From: Acidobacteriota bacterium
Lineage (GTDB): Bacteria; Acidobacteriota; Terriglobia; Terriglobales; Acidobacteriaceae
Direction: 5' to 3'
DNA: 64,000 nucleotides
Assembly: GCA_021804965.1 (NCBI GenBank)
Contig: JAJZGG010000007.1
Location: forward strand, 1 to 64,000
The notes beneath the pieces were generated by a model that had not been told where the DNA came from, ran no database searches, and worked only from the letters and a program-made list of their open reading frames with translations. Below are positions 54,165 through 61,562 of the stretch, in pieces (the first letter of the stretch is position 1; each line of letters opens with the position of its first letter). Both the position numbers and the translations under genes were made by a program.

Positions 54165-55336
54165 ACGATTGCAGGATGCACTGGATTTCGATGCGCATGC
54201 TGGTTGCCGTTGCAGTGGTGAGTGGGCTTCTGTGCGGTATGTCTGGCATTGCGCAGCAGCCATCAAACAGACGCACTGCCTCAGTGCATGCGGCAATCCC
54301 CCAGATGCCTCGATTCCGTTTTCAGAACTTCACCACAGAGAATGGTCTGCCGGACAACCATGTGTATGCCGTGCTTGTGGATGGCGACCGGATATGGGCG
54401 GGTACGGACAATGGTTTGGGTCTGTATGAACACGGCAAGTGGAAGGTCTTTACGACCAAAGATGGGCTGGCGCATCGTGCCGTGCTTTCTCTGGCGGTGG
54501 ACAAGCGTACCGGAGATGTGTGGGCCGGTACGATGGGCGGGCTGAGTCGCATCTCGGCCGGTCGCATCGATTCGTACACCCAACTCAATTCCGGGCTGAG
54601 TAACAACATCGTCTACGGCGTTGCTGTGGAGGGAGAGAATGTGTGGGTGGCAACCGCTGCCGGTGCCTGTCGCCTGAATCTGCGTACGGGTGCATGGTCG
54701 CTGTACAACGAGCGCAATACCCCGATGCGCGAAATCTGGGTATACGGCGTTTCCGCCCAGGCAGACAAGGTGTACTTCGCGGTATGGGGCAGCGGACTGC
54801 TTGAGCTGACCCAGCAGAGTGATCGCTGGGATATGTATGACGATCCGGATCACGAGACCGAGCTTGTGCTTTTCAGGAATCAGGGGCTGATCCACGACGT
54901 TGTCTCTTCCGTCAGCTATGTCGACGGCACGGTATGGGCTGCAACCTACTTTGGAGACAGTCGGTATGACGGCAGGTATTGGCGCAATTTCCTGACCAAG
55001 GACAGTGGCCTGCCATCGAACTTTACCAACTACGTGAAGGGCGTCGACGCCAATCACGCATGGTTCTGTACAGACAAGGGCCTGGCCTATTACGACGGCG
55101 TGAACTGGGCAGTGTATACGCCATCCATCCCCACGGGCAGGCCGGAGATGTGGGTGCGCGATTCCCGGGGACGCGTCACACAGATTCCGGTGACTACAGC
55201 GCCGGCCAACAACTATATCCTCGGCATCGATTTCCAGGGTGACGATATCTGGGTTGCGACAGCGAAGGGATTGAGTCACGGAATTCGTCAACAGTCCATC
55301 CATTCCAAACCACTTCCAAAGGAGCCATTGAAATGA
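54161..55336 (+). CDS. Exported two-component-regulator-type propeller protein
   Basis: 391 residues. Signal peptide (MRMLVAVAVVSGLLCGM), then Reg_prop-like blades (FTTENGLPDNHVYAVLVDGDRIWAGTDNGLGLY, VFTTKDGLAHRAVLSLAVD, SGLSNNIVYGVAVEGENVWVAT). In histidine kinases such propellers form the sensor region; here there is no kinase, membrane helix or response-regulator part, so it is a free-standing sensor or binding protein. ATGA overlap with both neighbours. Confidence 0.78.
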   Translation: MNDCRMHWISMRMLVAVAVVSGLLCGMSGIAQQPSNRRTASVHAAIPQMPRFRFQNFTTENGLPDNHVYAVLVDGDRIWAGTDNGLGLYEHGKWKVFTTKDGLAHRAVLSLAVDKRTGDVWAGTMGGLSRISAGRIDSYTQLNSGLSNNIVYGVAVEGENVWVATAAGACRLNLRTGAWSLYNERNTPMREIWVYGVSAQADKVYFAVWGSGLLELTQQSDRWDMYDDPDHETELVLFRNQGLIHDVVSSVSYVDGTVWAATYFGDSRYDGRYWRNFLTKDSGLPSNFTNYVKGVDANHAWFCTDKGLAYYDGVNWAVYTPSIPTGRPEMWVRDSRGRVTQIPVTTAPANNYILGIDFQGDDIWVATAKGLSHGIRQQSIHSKPLPKEPLK

Positions 55337-55830
55337 CCGCACTTACTGAAATTCTGGAGACCATTGCCAGTGCACCCATTGAAAAGCGCGCGATGACCAA
55401 TCTGGGCGTATTGAACGAAGCCTACTGTTACGACAAGCCGAGTTCGTTTTCGCGCGGCATGCGGATCGACATTGGCGAGGTGACAATTCTGCTGATCTCC
55501 GGTACGGCGTCCATCGATGAGCAAGGCGTGACGGTGCATGTGGGGGATTTTCGCGCACAGCTCCGGCGCACGTTTTCCAACATCACCGGATTGCTGGCGA
55601 GCGAGGGCTGCACCTGGCACGATATTGTGCGGACCACCTGTTACCTGCGTGATATCGAGCGGGATTACGAGGCATTCAACGAGGAGCGTACGCAGTTCTT
55701 CAAGGAACAGGGACTGGATCCTTTGCCTGCCTCCACCGGCATTCAGGCGATTCTCTGTCGTCCGGATTTACTGATCGAGATTGAAGCCATTGCCATGTTC
55801 CGAACAACGAAGGGCAGCAGCAAGGAGTAA
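55333..55830 (+). CDS. RidA/YjgF-family protein
   Basis: 165 residues, no signal peptide. YCYDKPSSFSRGMRID, LLISGTASIDEQG, HVGDFRAQLRRTFSNITGLLASEG, DIVRTTCYLRDIERDYEAFN and the C-terminal LIEIEAIAMF are the RidA trimer fold. The invariant imine-deaminase Arg of true RidA (in the RxxF.R-like region before the C-terminus) is not evident, so another reaction is possible; chorismatase-like enzymes share this fold. AAAGGAG precedes the ATG, which overlaps the previous stop. Confidence 0.78.
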   Translation: MTALTEILETIASAPIEKRAMTNLGVLNEAYCYDKPSSFSRGMRIDIGEVTILLISGTASIDEQGVTVHVGDFRAQLRRTFSNITGLLASEGCTWHDIVRTTCYLRDIERDYEAFNEERTQFFKEQGLDPLPASTGIQAILCRPDLLIEIEAIAMFRTTKGSSKE

Positions 55831-55835
55831 CGACG

Positions 55836-57836
55836 ATGCGAAGGGCATTCCAGTGGGCCGCATGTTGCATTTGGACAATGTGCGGCGCGGCTACGATGTT
55901 GTGTCAGAACGAGCACAGACAATCTGCGCCGCATGCAGATCCGCAGTCTGCGACCTGTCCATGCGGGACCCATCCCCCGGGTCCCGAACAGGCGTGGACA
56001 GCTGAGCCCTATGCCAACGAGCCTGACGATATGCGTCCTTTCGCCAGGTTTGCCAAGCCGTATCAGTCGAACTATCTGCAGCCGACCATCTGGAATGGCC
56101 CCGGCCGCGAGACACCCGATCCCAAGGGACTGAGCGAGGTGCGTCTTGGTTTTGTGGGGCCAATCTCGCCGGAGGATCCGGACTATGCGCTTGGGATGCG
56201 CATGCTGCACGGAGCGCAGATGGCGATGGACGAGGCCAACTCCCGTGGCGGATACAACGGCATTCCCTATCGGCTGACGCTGAACAGCGACTACAACAAC
56301 TGGCAGGCGAATGCAGTTGCCGGAAGTCGGCGGCCCACCGATCCGGAAATCTGGGGGTCGGCAGCAGATGTGGCCGTGCATGTGATCTATGACGACAATG
56401 CCTGGGCTATCTTTGGCTCCATCAATTCCGAGTCCACGCACATCATGCTTCGAGTGGCGCTGAAGGCGGAAATTCCCATCGTCAACTCCGCCTCCACCGA
56501 TCCCACCATTCCGGAGACATCCATCCCCTGGTACTTTACCGATCTGCAGGATGACCGCGTGCAGAGCTATACGCTCGCGCGGCGCATGTATACGGAACTG
56601 GGGCTCAGGCGCGTTGCCATTCTGCGCGTGAGCAATCGCTACGGCCGCATGGGGGTTGCAAAGTTTCGCGATGCATCCCGCCGCATGGGCCACCCCGTGG
56701 TGATGGAGCAGGATTTTCTCTCCGGCGAGACAGACTTCCATCGAGCACTGCGGAATATCCGCGACTCCGGCGCAGACGCGATTGTGCTCTGGACCGATCA
56801 GGCTCCGGCAGCGATGATCCTGAAGCAGATGCGTGCCATGGGCATGCAGCAAAGGGTCTTTGGTTCCTATCGCACGCTGGGGCCGGAATTGCTTGCCCAG
56901 GCGGGCCCGGCTGCAGAGGGATTCGAGGCGGTCTACCCGTATGATCCGACACGCAAGGATCCGCGGTGGATCGCCTTCAACCAGCGCTTCCAGTCGCGCT
57001 TTCATGCGTCCCCCGATCCGTTTGCTTCCCTTGCCTACGACGCGATGAACATTCTGCTCGATTCGATCTGCAGGGCTGGACTCAATCGGGTGCGCATTCA
57101 GGATGCGCTGGACAATGTTCGCCAGTTCGACGGAGTGACGGGCGCAATGCGCTTTGACCCGAACCATAAGAACCTGGCTCCCATGTACTTGGGCACGGTG
57201 CATGACGGCAGCATCACCTATCGGCTTGCCCACATGCGCAAACCGCAGGGTGCAAGCGCGATATCGGCTGCTCTGCCAGCCGCTGCGCCTGCCCCTTATG
57301 CCCGCGTTGGCGAGGATGGAGTTGGTCTGGCTCCAGGGGTACGGCGTGCGCAAGCCACACGCGTTGCGCCTGTGGTCGTCTTTGGCCCGAATGCGGTCCG
57401 CGAAGTCCAATCCGCTTCCGTGCTGGATGTCTTCCGCGAGCGGATGGCAGACGGAGGGCAGTGGACTCTGGTGCCGATCGAGAGCAGACAAAACTGGGGG
57501 ACGGCCTCATCGCAACTGGTGCATGCGCTGACGGAGGAACACGCCGTGGCCATTGTGGCACTGGACCGGGATGCAGCGCACCTGGCGGAGCAAATGGCGC
57601 TCAAGTGCTTCCTGCCGGTGATTGCTTTGAGCGACGACCGATCGCTGACCTCGGCAAACATTCCCTGGATCTTTCGCCTGCCGGCCGGAACCAGGCTGGG
57701 AGCGGCGATTCAACTGATCCAGCAGGCGGCAGCGCGCAACGGCAGCGATCCCGGGCAGATCCGGGATGCGCTTGCCTCCGGCCACAGCATAGCCGGGAAC
57801 GCATTCCTGGCAACCGGCGAGAGACGGCTCCCGTGA
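55836..57836 (+). CDS. Type-1 periplasmic binding protein with an extra C-terminal lobe
   Basis: 666 residues. The N-terminus is hydrophobic with several cysteines (possible lipoprotein, lipobox not clear). Residues about 100-460 form a Leu/Ile/Val-binding-type domain (VRLGFVGPISPEDPDYALGM, AIFGSINSESTHIMLRVALKAEIPIVNSAS, YDAMNILLDSI). A second Rossmann-like lobe (about 510-650, VVVFGPNAV...AIVALDRDAAHLAEQMALKCFLPVIALSDD) follows. No ABC permease or ATPase is nearby, so it is an orphan binding protein, as seen beside PQQ-alcohol dehydrogenase genes. Last gene of the operon. Confidence 0.82.
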   Translation: MRRAFQWAACCIWTMCGAATMLCQNEHRQSAPHADPQSATCPCGTHPPGPEQAWTAEPYANEPDDMRPFARFAKPYQSNYLQPTIWNGPGRETPDPKGLSEVRLGFVGPISPEDPDYALGMRMLHGAQMAMDEANSRGGYNGIPYRLTLNSDYNNWQANAVAGSRRPTDPEIWGSAADVAVHVIYDDNAWAIFGSINSESTHIMLRVALKAEIPIVNSASTDPTIPETSIPWYFTDLQDDRVQSYTLARRMYTELGLRRVAILRVSNRYGRMGVAKFRDASRRMGHPVVMEQDFLSGETDFHRALRNIRDSGADAIVLWTDQAPAAMILKQMRAMGMQQRVFGSYRTLGPELLAQAGPAAEGFEAVYPYDPTRKDPRWIAFNQRFQSRFHASPDPFASLAYDAMNILLDSICRAGLNRVRIQDALDNVRQFDGVTGAMRFDPNHKNLAPMYLGTVHDGSITYRLAHMRKPQGASAISAALPAAAPAPYARVGEDGVGLAPGVRRAQATRVAPVVVFGPNAVREVQSASVLDVFRERMADGGQWTLVPIESRQNWGTASSQLVHALTEEHAVAIVALDRDAAHLAEQMALKCFLPVIALSDDRSLTSANIPWIFRLPAGTRLGAAIQLIQQAAARNGSDPGQIRDALASGHSIAGNAFLATGERRLP

Positions 57837-57870
57837 GGGCATCGTCTGCGGCCGGCTGGAGCTGCAGGCC

Positions 57871-58407
57871 CTAGTGGGACTGGCGGACGCGGACCAGTCG
57901 TGCGGCGTCGTAGCCCTTGCCGGCGAGGCGGCTGGTGATGCCTGCATACAGCTCGGGGTCCATCTGCGGAGTTCGGCTCAGGATCCAGAGATAGTTGCGT
58001 CCCGGCTCGCCCACCACGGCATAGCGATAGTCCGGGCTCAGGTCCAGAATCCAGTAATTGCCGAAGAAGGGCCAGAAGAAGGTGACCTTGAGCTTTGCAG
58101 ATGACTGCGGATCGGCAACCCGCGCCCATCCGCGAGCCACGGTGCGGCTGCCGTCGCTGCGCAGGCAGGCATTCTCCACGCCGATCCTGCCGCCAGGCCG
58201 CAGGGTGTAGGTGGCCGTGACGTTGCGGTCACACTTGCGCTCAAAGCGGTTCGGGTAGCGGGCAATCTCATACCACTGGCCTGCATAGCGGGTCAGGTCC
58301 ACGTGCGCCACGGTTGCCAAAGGTGCCTGAGCCAGAGCAGGAATCATGCCAGCCGTCACTCCCACCAGCAGGATACACACCCGCCAGATCCCGCGCACAA
58401 TCGTCAT
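57871..58407 (-). CDS. Bacterial lipocalin (Blc-like)
   Basis: 178 residues. Signal peptide (to ALAQA), then the lipocalin signature VDLTRYAGQWYEIARYPNRFE, CDRNVTATYTLRPGGRI, FFWPFFGNYWILDLSPDYRYAVVG and GRNYLWILSRTPQMD, all matching Blc-type envelope lipocalins that bind lysolipids or fatty acids. No lipobox cysteine is seen at the signal peptide end, so it is probably soluble in the periplasm. Converges with the binding-protein gene. AGGCGGA precedes the ATG. Confidence 0.9.
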   Translation of the reverse strand: MTIVRGIWRVCILLVGVTAGMIPALAQAPLATVAHVDLTRYAGQWYEIARYPNRFERKCDRNVTATYTLRPGGRIGVENACLRSDGSRTVARGWARVADPQSSAKLKVTFFWPFFGNYWILDLSPDYRYAVVGEPGRNYLWILSRTPQMDPELYAGITSRLAGKGYDAARLVRVRQSH

Positions 58408-58421
58408 GGATTTTCCGCCTT

Positions 58422-58616
58422 TCAGCACGCATGCCAGGGCATGCGCTGCCACTCGGCCACCTTCTTTCCGGTACGAGTTGCCGCGGCTTCGACCTCCGCA
58501 AACTCGGCGTCGGTGAGCCGCGTCGCAATCGACTTGGTGCGATTACCTTCGCTCGTCGACACAGCAGGAGCCACAGGCGGAGCGGCGGTAGGCGTTTTGC
58601 CATCTGGGGAGGTCAT
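58422..58616 (-). pseudogene. Truncated ribbon-helix-helix (mobilisation/antitoxin-type) remnant
   Basis: 64 residues. KSIATRLTDAEFAEVEAAATRTGKKVAEW is the start of a MobC/RHH-like domain as found in plasmid mobilisation accessory proteins and antitoxins; family members continue beyond the EW for 40 or more residues, but here the frame ends after RMPWHAC. It lies 14 bp before the lipocalin start in the same direction. Probably a decayed edge of an inserted element, though a short functional RHH protein cannot be excluded. Confidence 0.5.
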
Positions 58617-58688
58617 CGGCGGATACCTCGGTACGGAAATTGTAGCGCCGTTCCCATGAGACACGATTTGCTCGAATTCGGATAACCC

Positions 58689-58764
58689 TTTACGCAAGGA
58701 CTTGTTTACGCACAGAGCGCACCGGAACCGCTCAGTCTATCGTCGCGTTTACGTCTGTAAACGC
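58689..58764. repeat. Iteron-like repeats and a palindrome
   Basis: TTTACGCA occurs at 58689-58696 and 58705-58712 (16 bp apart). A perfect 8-bp inverted repeat GCGTTTAC-GTCT-GTAAACGC containing the same core is at 58745-58764. Spacing and orientation suggest protein-binding sites. Confidence 0.5.
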
Positions 58765-58793
58765 AAAATGCTATTCGATTGAATATAAGCATG

Positions 58794-58820
58794 TTAACAA
58801 AATCGCTCAGTCGGTATACT
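58794..58820 (+). promoter_or_regulatory. Possible promoter of the DUF2971 gene
   Basis: TTAACA (58794-58799) and a good -10 TATACT (58815-58820) with a short 15-bp spacer, about 90 bp before the start and just after the iteron-like repeats. Confidence 0.4.
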
Positions 58821-58907
58821 TACAGCAACCCTACTGGGGATGACGTGTCAACGTTCATCCGCTGCGCAAGCAGCGTGCACAACGGCTCCAGGTGAGGAGT
58901 GATGCAG

Positions 58908-59975
58908 ATGAAGAGCGTTAACGTACTCGCAAAACTGGACGCATTGAAAAACCATCTGAACGAACTTGCGCCAAACGACGCAGCATTCGTTGGCGAGATG
59001 GTGACCCTGAATGAGAGAGGACAGGGGCTGAACAAACACCAAATATTGCAAATCGTGGATATGGTGATTCCTGGCGAGCCACCGGAACAGCCGGACGTTC
59101 GCACCTTCGGTCTGATCAAGACCGTCTTTGTAGCACCCGACAAAAAGGTTTGGCGCTATATGCCCCTCGAACAGTTGTTCGCCCTGCTCTCAATGAAGGC
59201 GCTCCACTTTTCACCTCTGTCGGTCATGGAGGACATCACTGAAGGCCAGTTGCCGGGGCGCGCGTGGGAAGAGTCAAAGAACCAGTTGCCGCAAGAGATC
59301 CTTGAAGGCAGAGGCAGCATGGGCGCGGACACCATGATGGCTATTATGGTCGCCCAGCGGAGAACTGACGCCTGCATCAACTGCTGGTACATGGATGGTT
59401 CAGACTCTCTGAAGATGTGGAAAGAATATGCGCCGAAAAATGGCGTTGCCATCCAATCAACCGTTCATCACTTGGCGACTTCTCTACAAGGCAGCAACAT
59501 GCCCGTGACCATTAGTCCGGTAGCATACTTCGCCCCCGAGGATGAAGAGGGTTATATCAACGAAGCGTTCTACGGTTCCCTTTATATCAAGCGCGAGCCG
59601 TTTCGGCACGAAAAAGAACTTCGTGCGCTGACGTACTACGTTAATCCCGGACACGGTGTTGACATCCCGGTGGACATCGAGATTTTGATCGAACGTTTGG
59701 TACTATCTCCTGAACTAAAGGACTGGGCTGTACCGTACATCACCGAAGCCATTCGGCACTTTGGGTTTCATGGTTGCATCGAAAAGTCCACTCTTACATT
59801 TTCCGAGCATCAACAATATCCTCATAGTCTTTTGCAACGTCTAGCAAAAACACTTTGGACACGGCTAACCCATAAACGCGAGTATCACTCTGGGCGGGCG
59901 GGTGGCCCACTCAAGCATCTTTTGCTTGAGTGGGGTCGCACAGACACCAAATGCGGCTCGGATTATAACAAGTAG
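58908..59975 (+). CDS. DUF2971-family protein
   Basis: 355 residues. The part from WRYMPLEQLFALLSMKALHFSPLSVMED onward, with CINCWYMDGSDSLKMWKEYAPKNGVAI and EPFRHEKELRAL, matches DUF2971, a family of unknown function often carried on phages and islands. The first 70 residues are a helical extension. Base composition is visibly lower in GC than the flanks, suggesting transfer. GAGGAG lies 8 nt before ATG 58908; ATG 58902 is possible. The last 25 residues run through a long hairpin. Confidence 0.72.
   Translation: MKSVNVLAKLDALKNHLNELAPNDAAFVGEMVTLNERGQGLNKHQILQIVDMVIPGEPPEQPDVRTFGLIKTVFVAPDKKVWRYMPLEQLFALLSMKALHFSPLSVMEDITEGQLPGRAWEESKNQLPQEILEGRGSMGADTMMAIMVAQRRTDACINCWYMDGSDSLKMWKEYAPKNGVAIQSTVHHLATSLQGSNMPVTISPVAYFAPEDEEGYINEAFYGSLYIKREPFRHEKELRALTYYVNPGHGVDIPVDIEILIERLVLSPELKDWAVPYITEAIRHFGFHGCIEKSTLTFSEHQQYPHSLLQRLAKTLWTRLTHKREYHSGRAGGPLKHLLLEWGRTDTKCGSDYNK
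59906..59934. repeat. 12-bp perfect hairpin inside the DUF2971 tail
   Basis: CCCACTCAAGCA-TCTTT-TGCTTGAGTGGG. It has terminator-like strength but no T run on either side, and is 46 bp before the XRE start. Confidence 0.5.
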
Positions 59976-59981
59976 TGTTAT
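59965..59981. promoter_or_regulatory. Inverted repeat at the XRE start codon
   Basis: ATAACA-AGTAG-TGTTAT overlapping the ATG at 59980 and a TATAAC -10-like element; a likely autoregulatory site for the XRE protein. Confidence 0.45.
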
Positions 59982-60690
59982 GATGGATTCGAGTGAGGCT
60001 ACGGTGACGGGCGAAGCACTCAGGGCGGGGCGCGTGGGCGCCAAACTGACGCAGCAGGATGCAGCGGCACGGCTGGGTCTGACGCAGGCTTATCTGTCCA
60101 TGCTGGAGCGGGGGCGTCGGCCGGTGACGGCGGAGGTTGCCATGCAGGCGATGGAGGTATTCCCGCTGCCGCCGACGTCGCTGCCGCTGGACGCAGGTGC
60201 GCACTCCGCTCTGGGTGAGAGTGCGTTCGCAGCCGAGCTTGGCGCGCTGGGGTATCCGGGCTTCGCCTACCTGCGCGGGAAGGCTCGAACCAATCCTGCC
60301 CGGCTGTTGTTTCTTGCGCTGGACCGGGACGAGCTGGACCGCAGGGTGGTGGAGGCGCTGCCCTGGCTTGTGTATGCGTATCCGGAGATGGATTGGGAGT
60401 GGCTCACCCGCAACACCAAGTTGAATGACCGTCAGAACCGGCTGGGGTTCGTGGTGGACCTTGCGGAGGAGGTTGCAGAGAGGGACGGCGACGCATCGCG
60501 ACGGAAGAGCCTGGCGCAGAAAAAAGCTGTGCTGGAGCGTTCGCGACTGGCCAATGAGGATACGCTCGCACATGCATCCATGACGCAGGCCGAGCGCAGG
60601 TGGCTGCGCCAGAATCGCCCGGCAAAGGCGCGACACTGGAATCTGCTCACGGATCTGGACGTGAGAGACTTGGCCTATGTCCACTCGTGA
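59980..60690 (+). CDS. XRE-family HTH protein (antitoxin-like)
   Basis: 236 residues. HTH at about 10-60 (ALRAGRVGAKLTQQDAAARLGLTQAYLSMLERGRRPVT), then a helical region ending in WLTRNTKLNDRQNRLGFVV and WLRQNRPAKARHWNLLTDL. It overlaps the following nucleotidyltransferase frame by 14 bp, the arrangement of HTH antitoxins paired with nucleotidyltransferase toxins. Composition returns to high GC here. ATG 59980 or 59983; no clear SD, and the inverted repeat covers the start. Confidence 0.75.
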   Translation: MMDSSEATVTGEALRAGRVGAKLTQQDAAARLGLTQAYLSMLERGRRPVTAEVAMQAMEVFPLPPTSLPLDAGAHSALGESAFAAELGALGYPGFAYLRGKARTNPARLLFLALDRDELDRRVVEALPWLVYAYPEMDWEWLTRNTKLNDRQNRLGFVVDLAEEVAERDGDASRRKSLAQKKAVLERSRLANEDTLAHASMTQAERRWLRQNRPAKARHWNLLTDLDVRDLAYVHS

Positions 60691-61237
60691 CGCGATTCCG
60701 GAGCCGTGGCGGTCGTTCCTGAACGAGTTGGACCAGATGGCAACGACGACGGTGCGTCTCGACTGTTTGGGCGGATTTGTTGTGTCTTTGCTCTATGGCT
60801 GGAGTCGCCCAACGGCGGATGTGGATGTGCTGTAGATTGCTCCCCGCGAGGCGGCAGAGGCTTTCTCCCAGGTTGCCATGCTGGGCGGCCCGCTGTATCG
60901 AAAATATGGAGTGTATCTGGATCGGGTGACGGTTGCGCAGCCGCCCTACGACTATGAGAGTCGCCTTCAGGAGATGTTTCCTGGAGCATTTCAAAACTTG
61001 CGCCTGATGGCGCTTGATCCTTACGATCTGGCGCTGACAAAACTCGAGCGCAATATAGAACGCAACCGCAGCGATGTGCGGTACCTGGCTCGCTCCATAC
61101 CCTTTGATCTGGAGCTGCTTCGCGACCGCTATTAGCAGGAGCTTCGTCCGTACCTGGGCAATCCGGAGCGCGAGGATCTGACCATGAAGCTGTGGGTGGA
61201 AGCGATCGAGGAAATGAGATTGCGGGAAAAGAACTGA
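60677..61237 (+). pseudogene. DUF6036/AbiEii-like nucleotidyltransferase frame with two in-frame TAG codons
   Basis: 186 codons from ATG 60677 to TGA 61235. RLDCLGGFVVSLLYGWSRPTADVDVL is the nucleotidyltransferase motif (GG...YG.xR.T.D.D), and LRLMALDPYDLALTKLERN matches the C-terminal part of DUF6036-like proteins. TAG stops interrupt at 60833 and 61133, but the frame is otherwise intact on both sides with no indels, and protein-like composition continues to the end. Each TAG is one substitution from a sense codon such as GAG or CAG. Either a recently inactivated gene or amber readthrough; the former is more likely. Confidence 0.75.
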
Positions 61238-61364
61238 TCGCAGTTTAGCCATGTGTTGCAGCAGGCAACAGATGGAAATACAAACAGCTGAAGTGCAAAT
61301 CTTCCTCAGGCTGATTCCCCGAATAAGAGACCACTATACGAGGTATGGATTCTGCGATTCTGTT

Positions 61365-61451
61365 TGGTGCCTGGAGGGGGACTTGAACCCCCACGGCCTT
61401 GCGGCCTGCGGATTTTAAGTCCGCTGCGTCTGCCAGTTTCGCCATCCAGGC
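61365..61451 (-). tRNA. tRNA-Leu (anticodon TAA)
   Basis: 87 nt including encoded CCA on the minus strand. Acceptor GCCTGGA pairs with TCCAGGC, the long variable arm GCCGCAAGGCCG marks a class II tRNA, and the anticodon loop CTTAAAA gives TAA. Its 3' end faces the island at 58.4-61.2 kb. Confidence 0.93.
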
Positions 61452-61562
61452 GGCGGCGTGCTTGCTGTCATTGTAGCGGCTGATGGGCTGGGTGGGGATG
61501 CGGGCTTGCGGCGGTGAGAAAAGGCTTGGGGCTTGGGGTGGGAGTGTGGTTTGCTGGGAGGG

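Noticed and set aside
58422-58616. RHH protein as an intact MobC gene
   Set aside because: The domain stops right after its first half; no relaxase or oriT was seen nearby.
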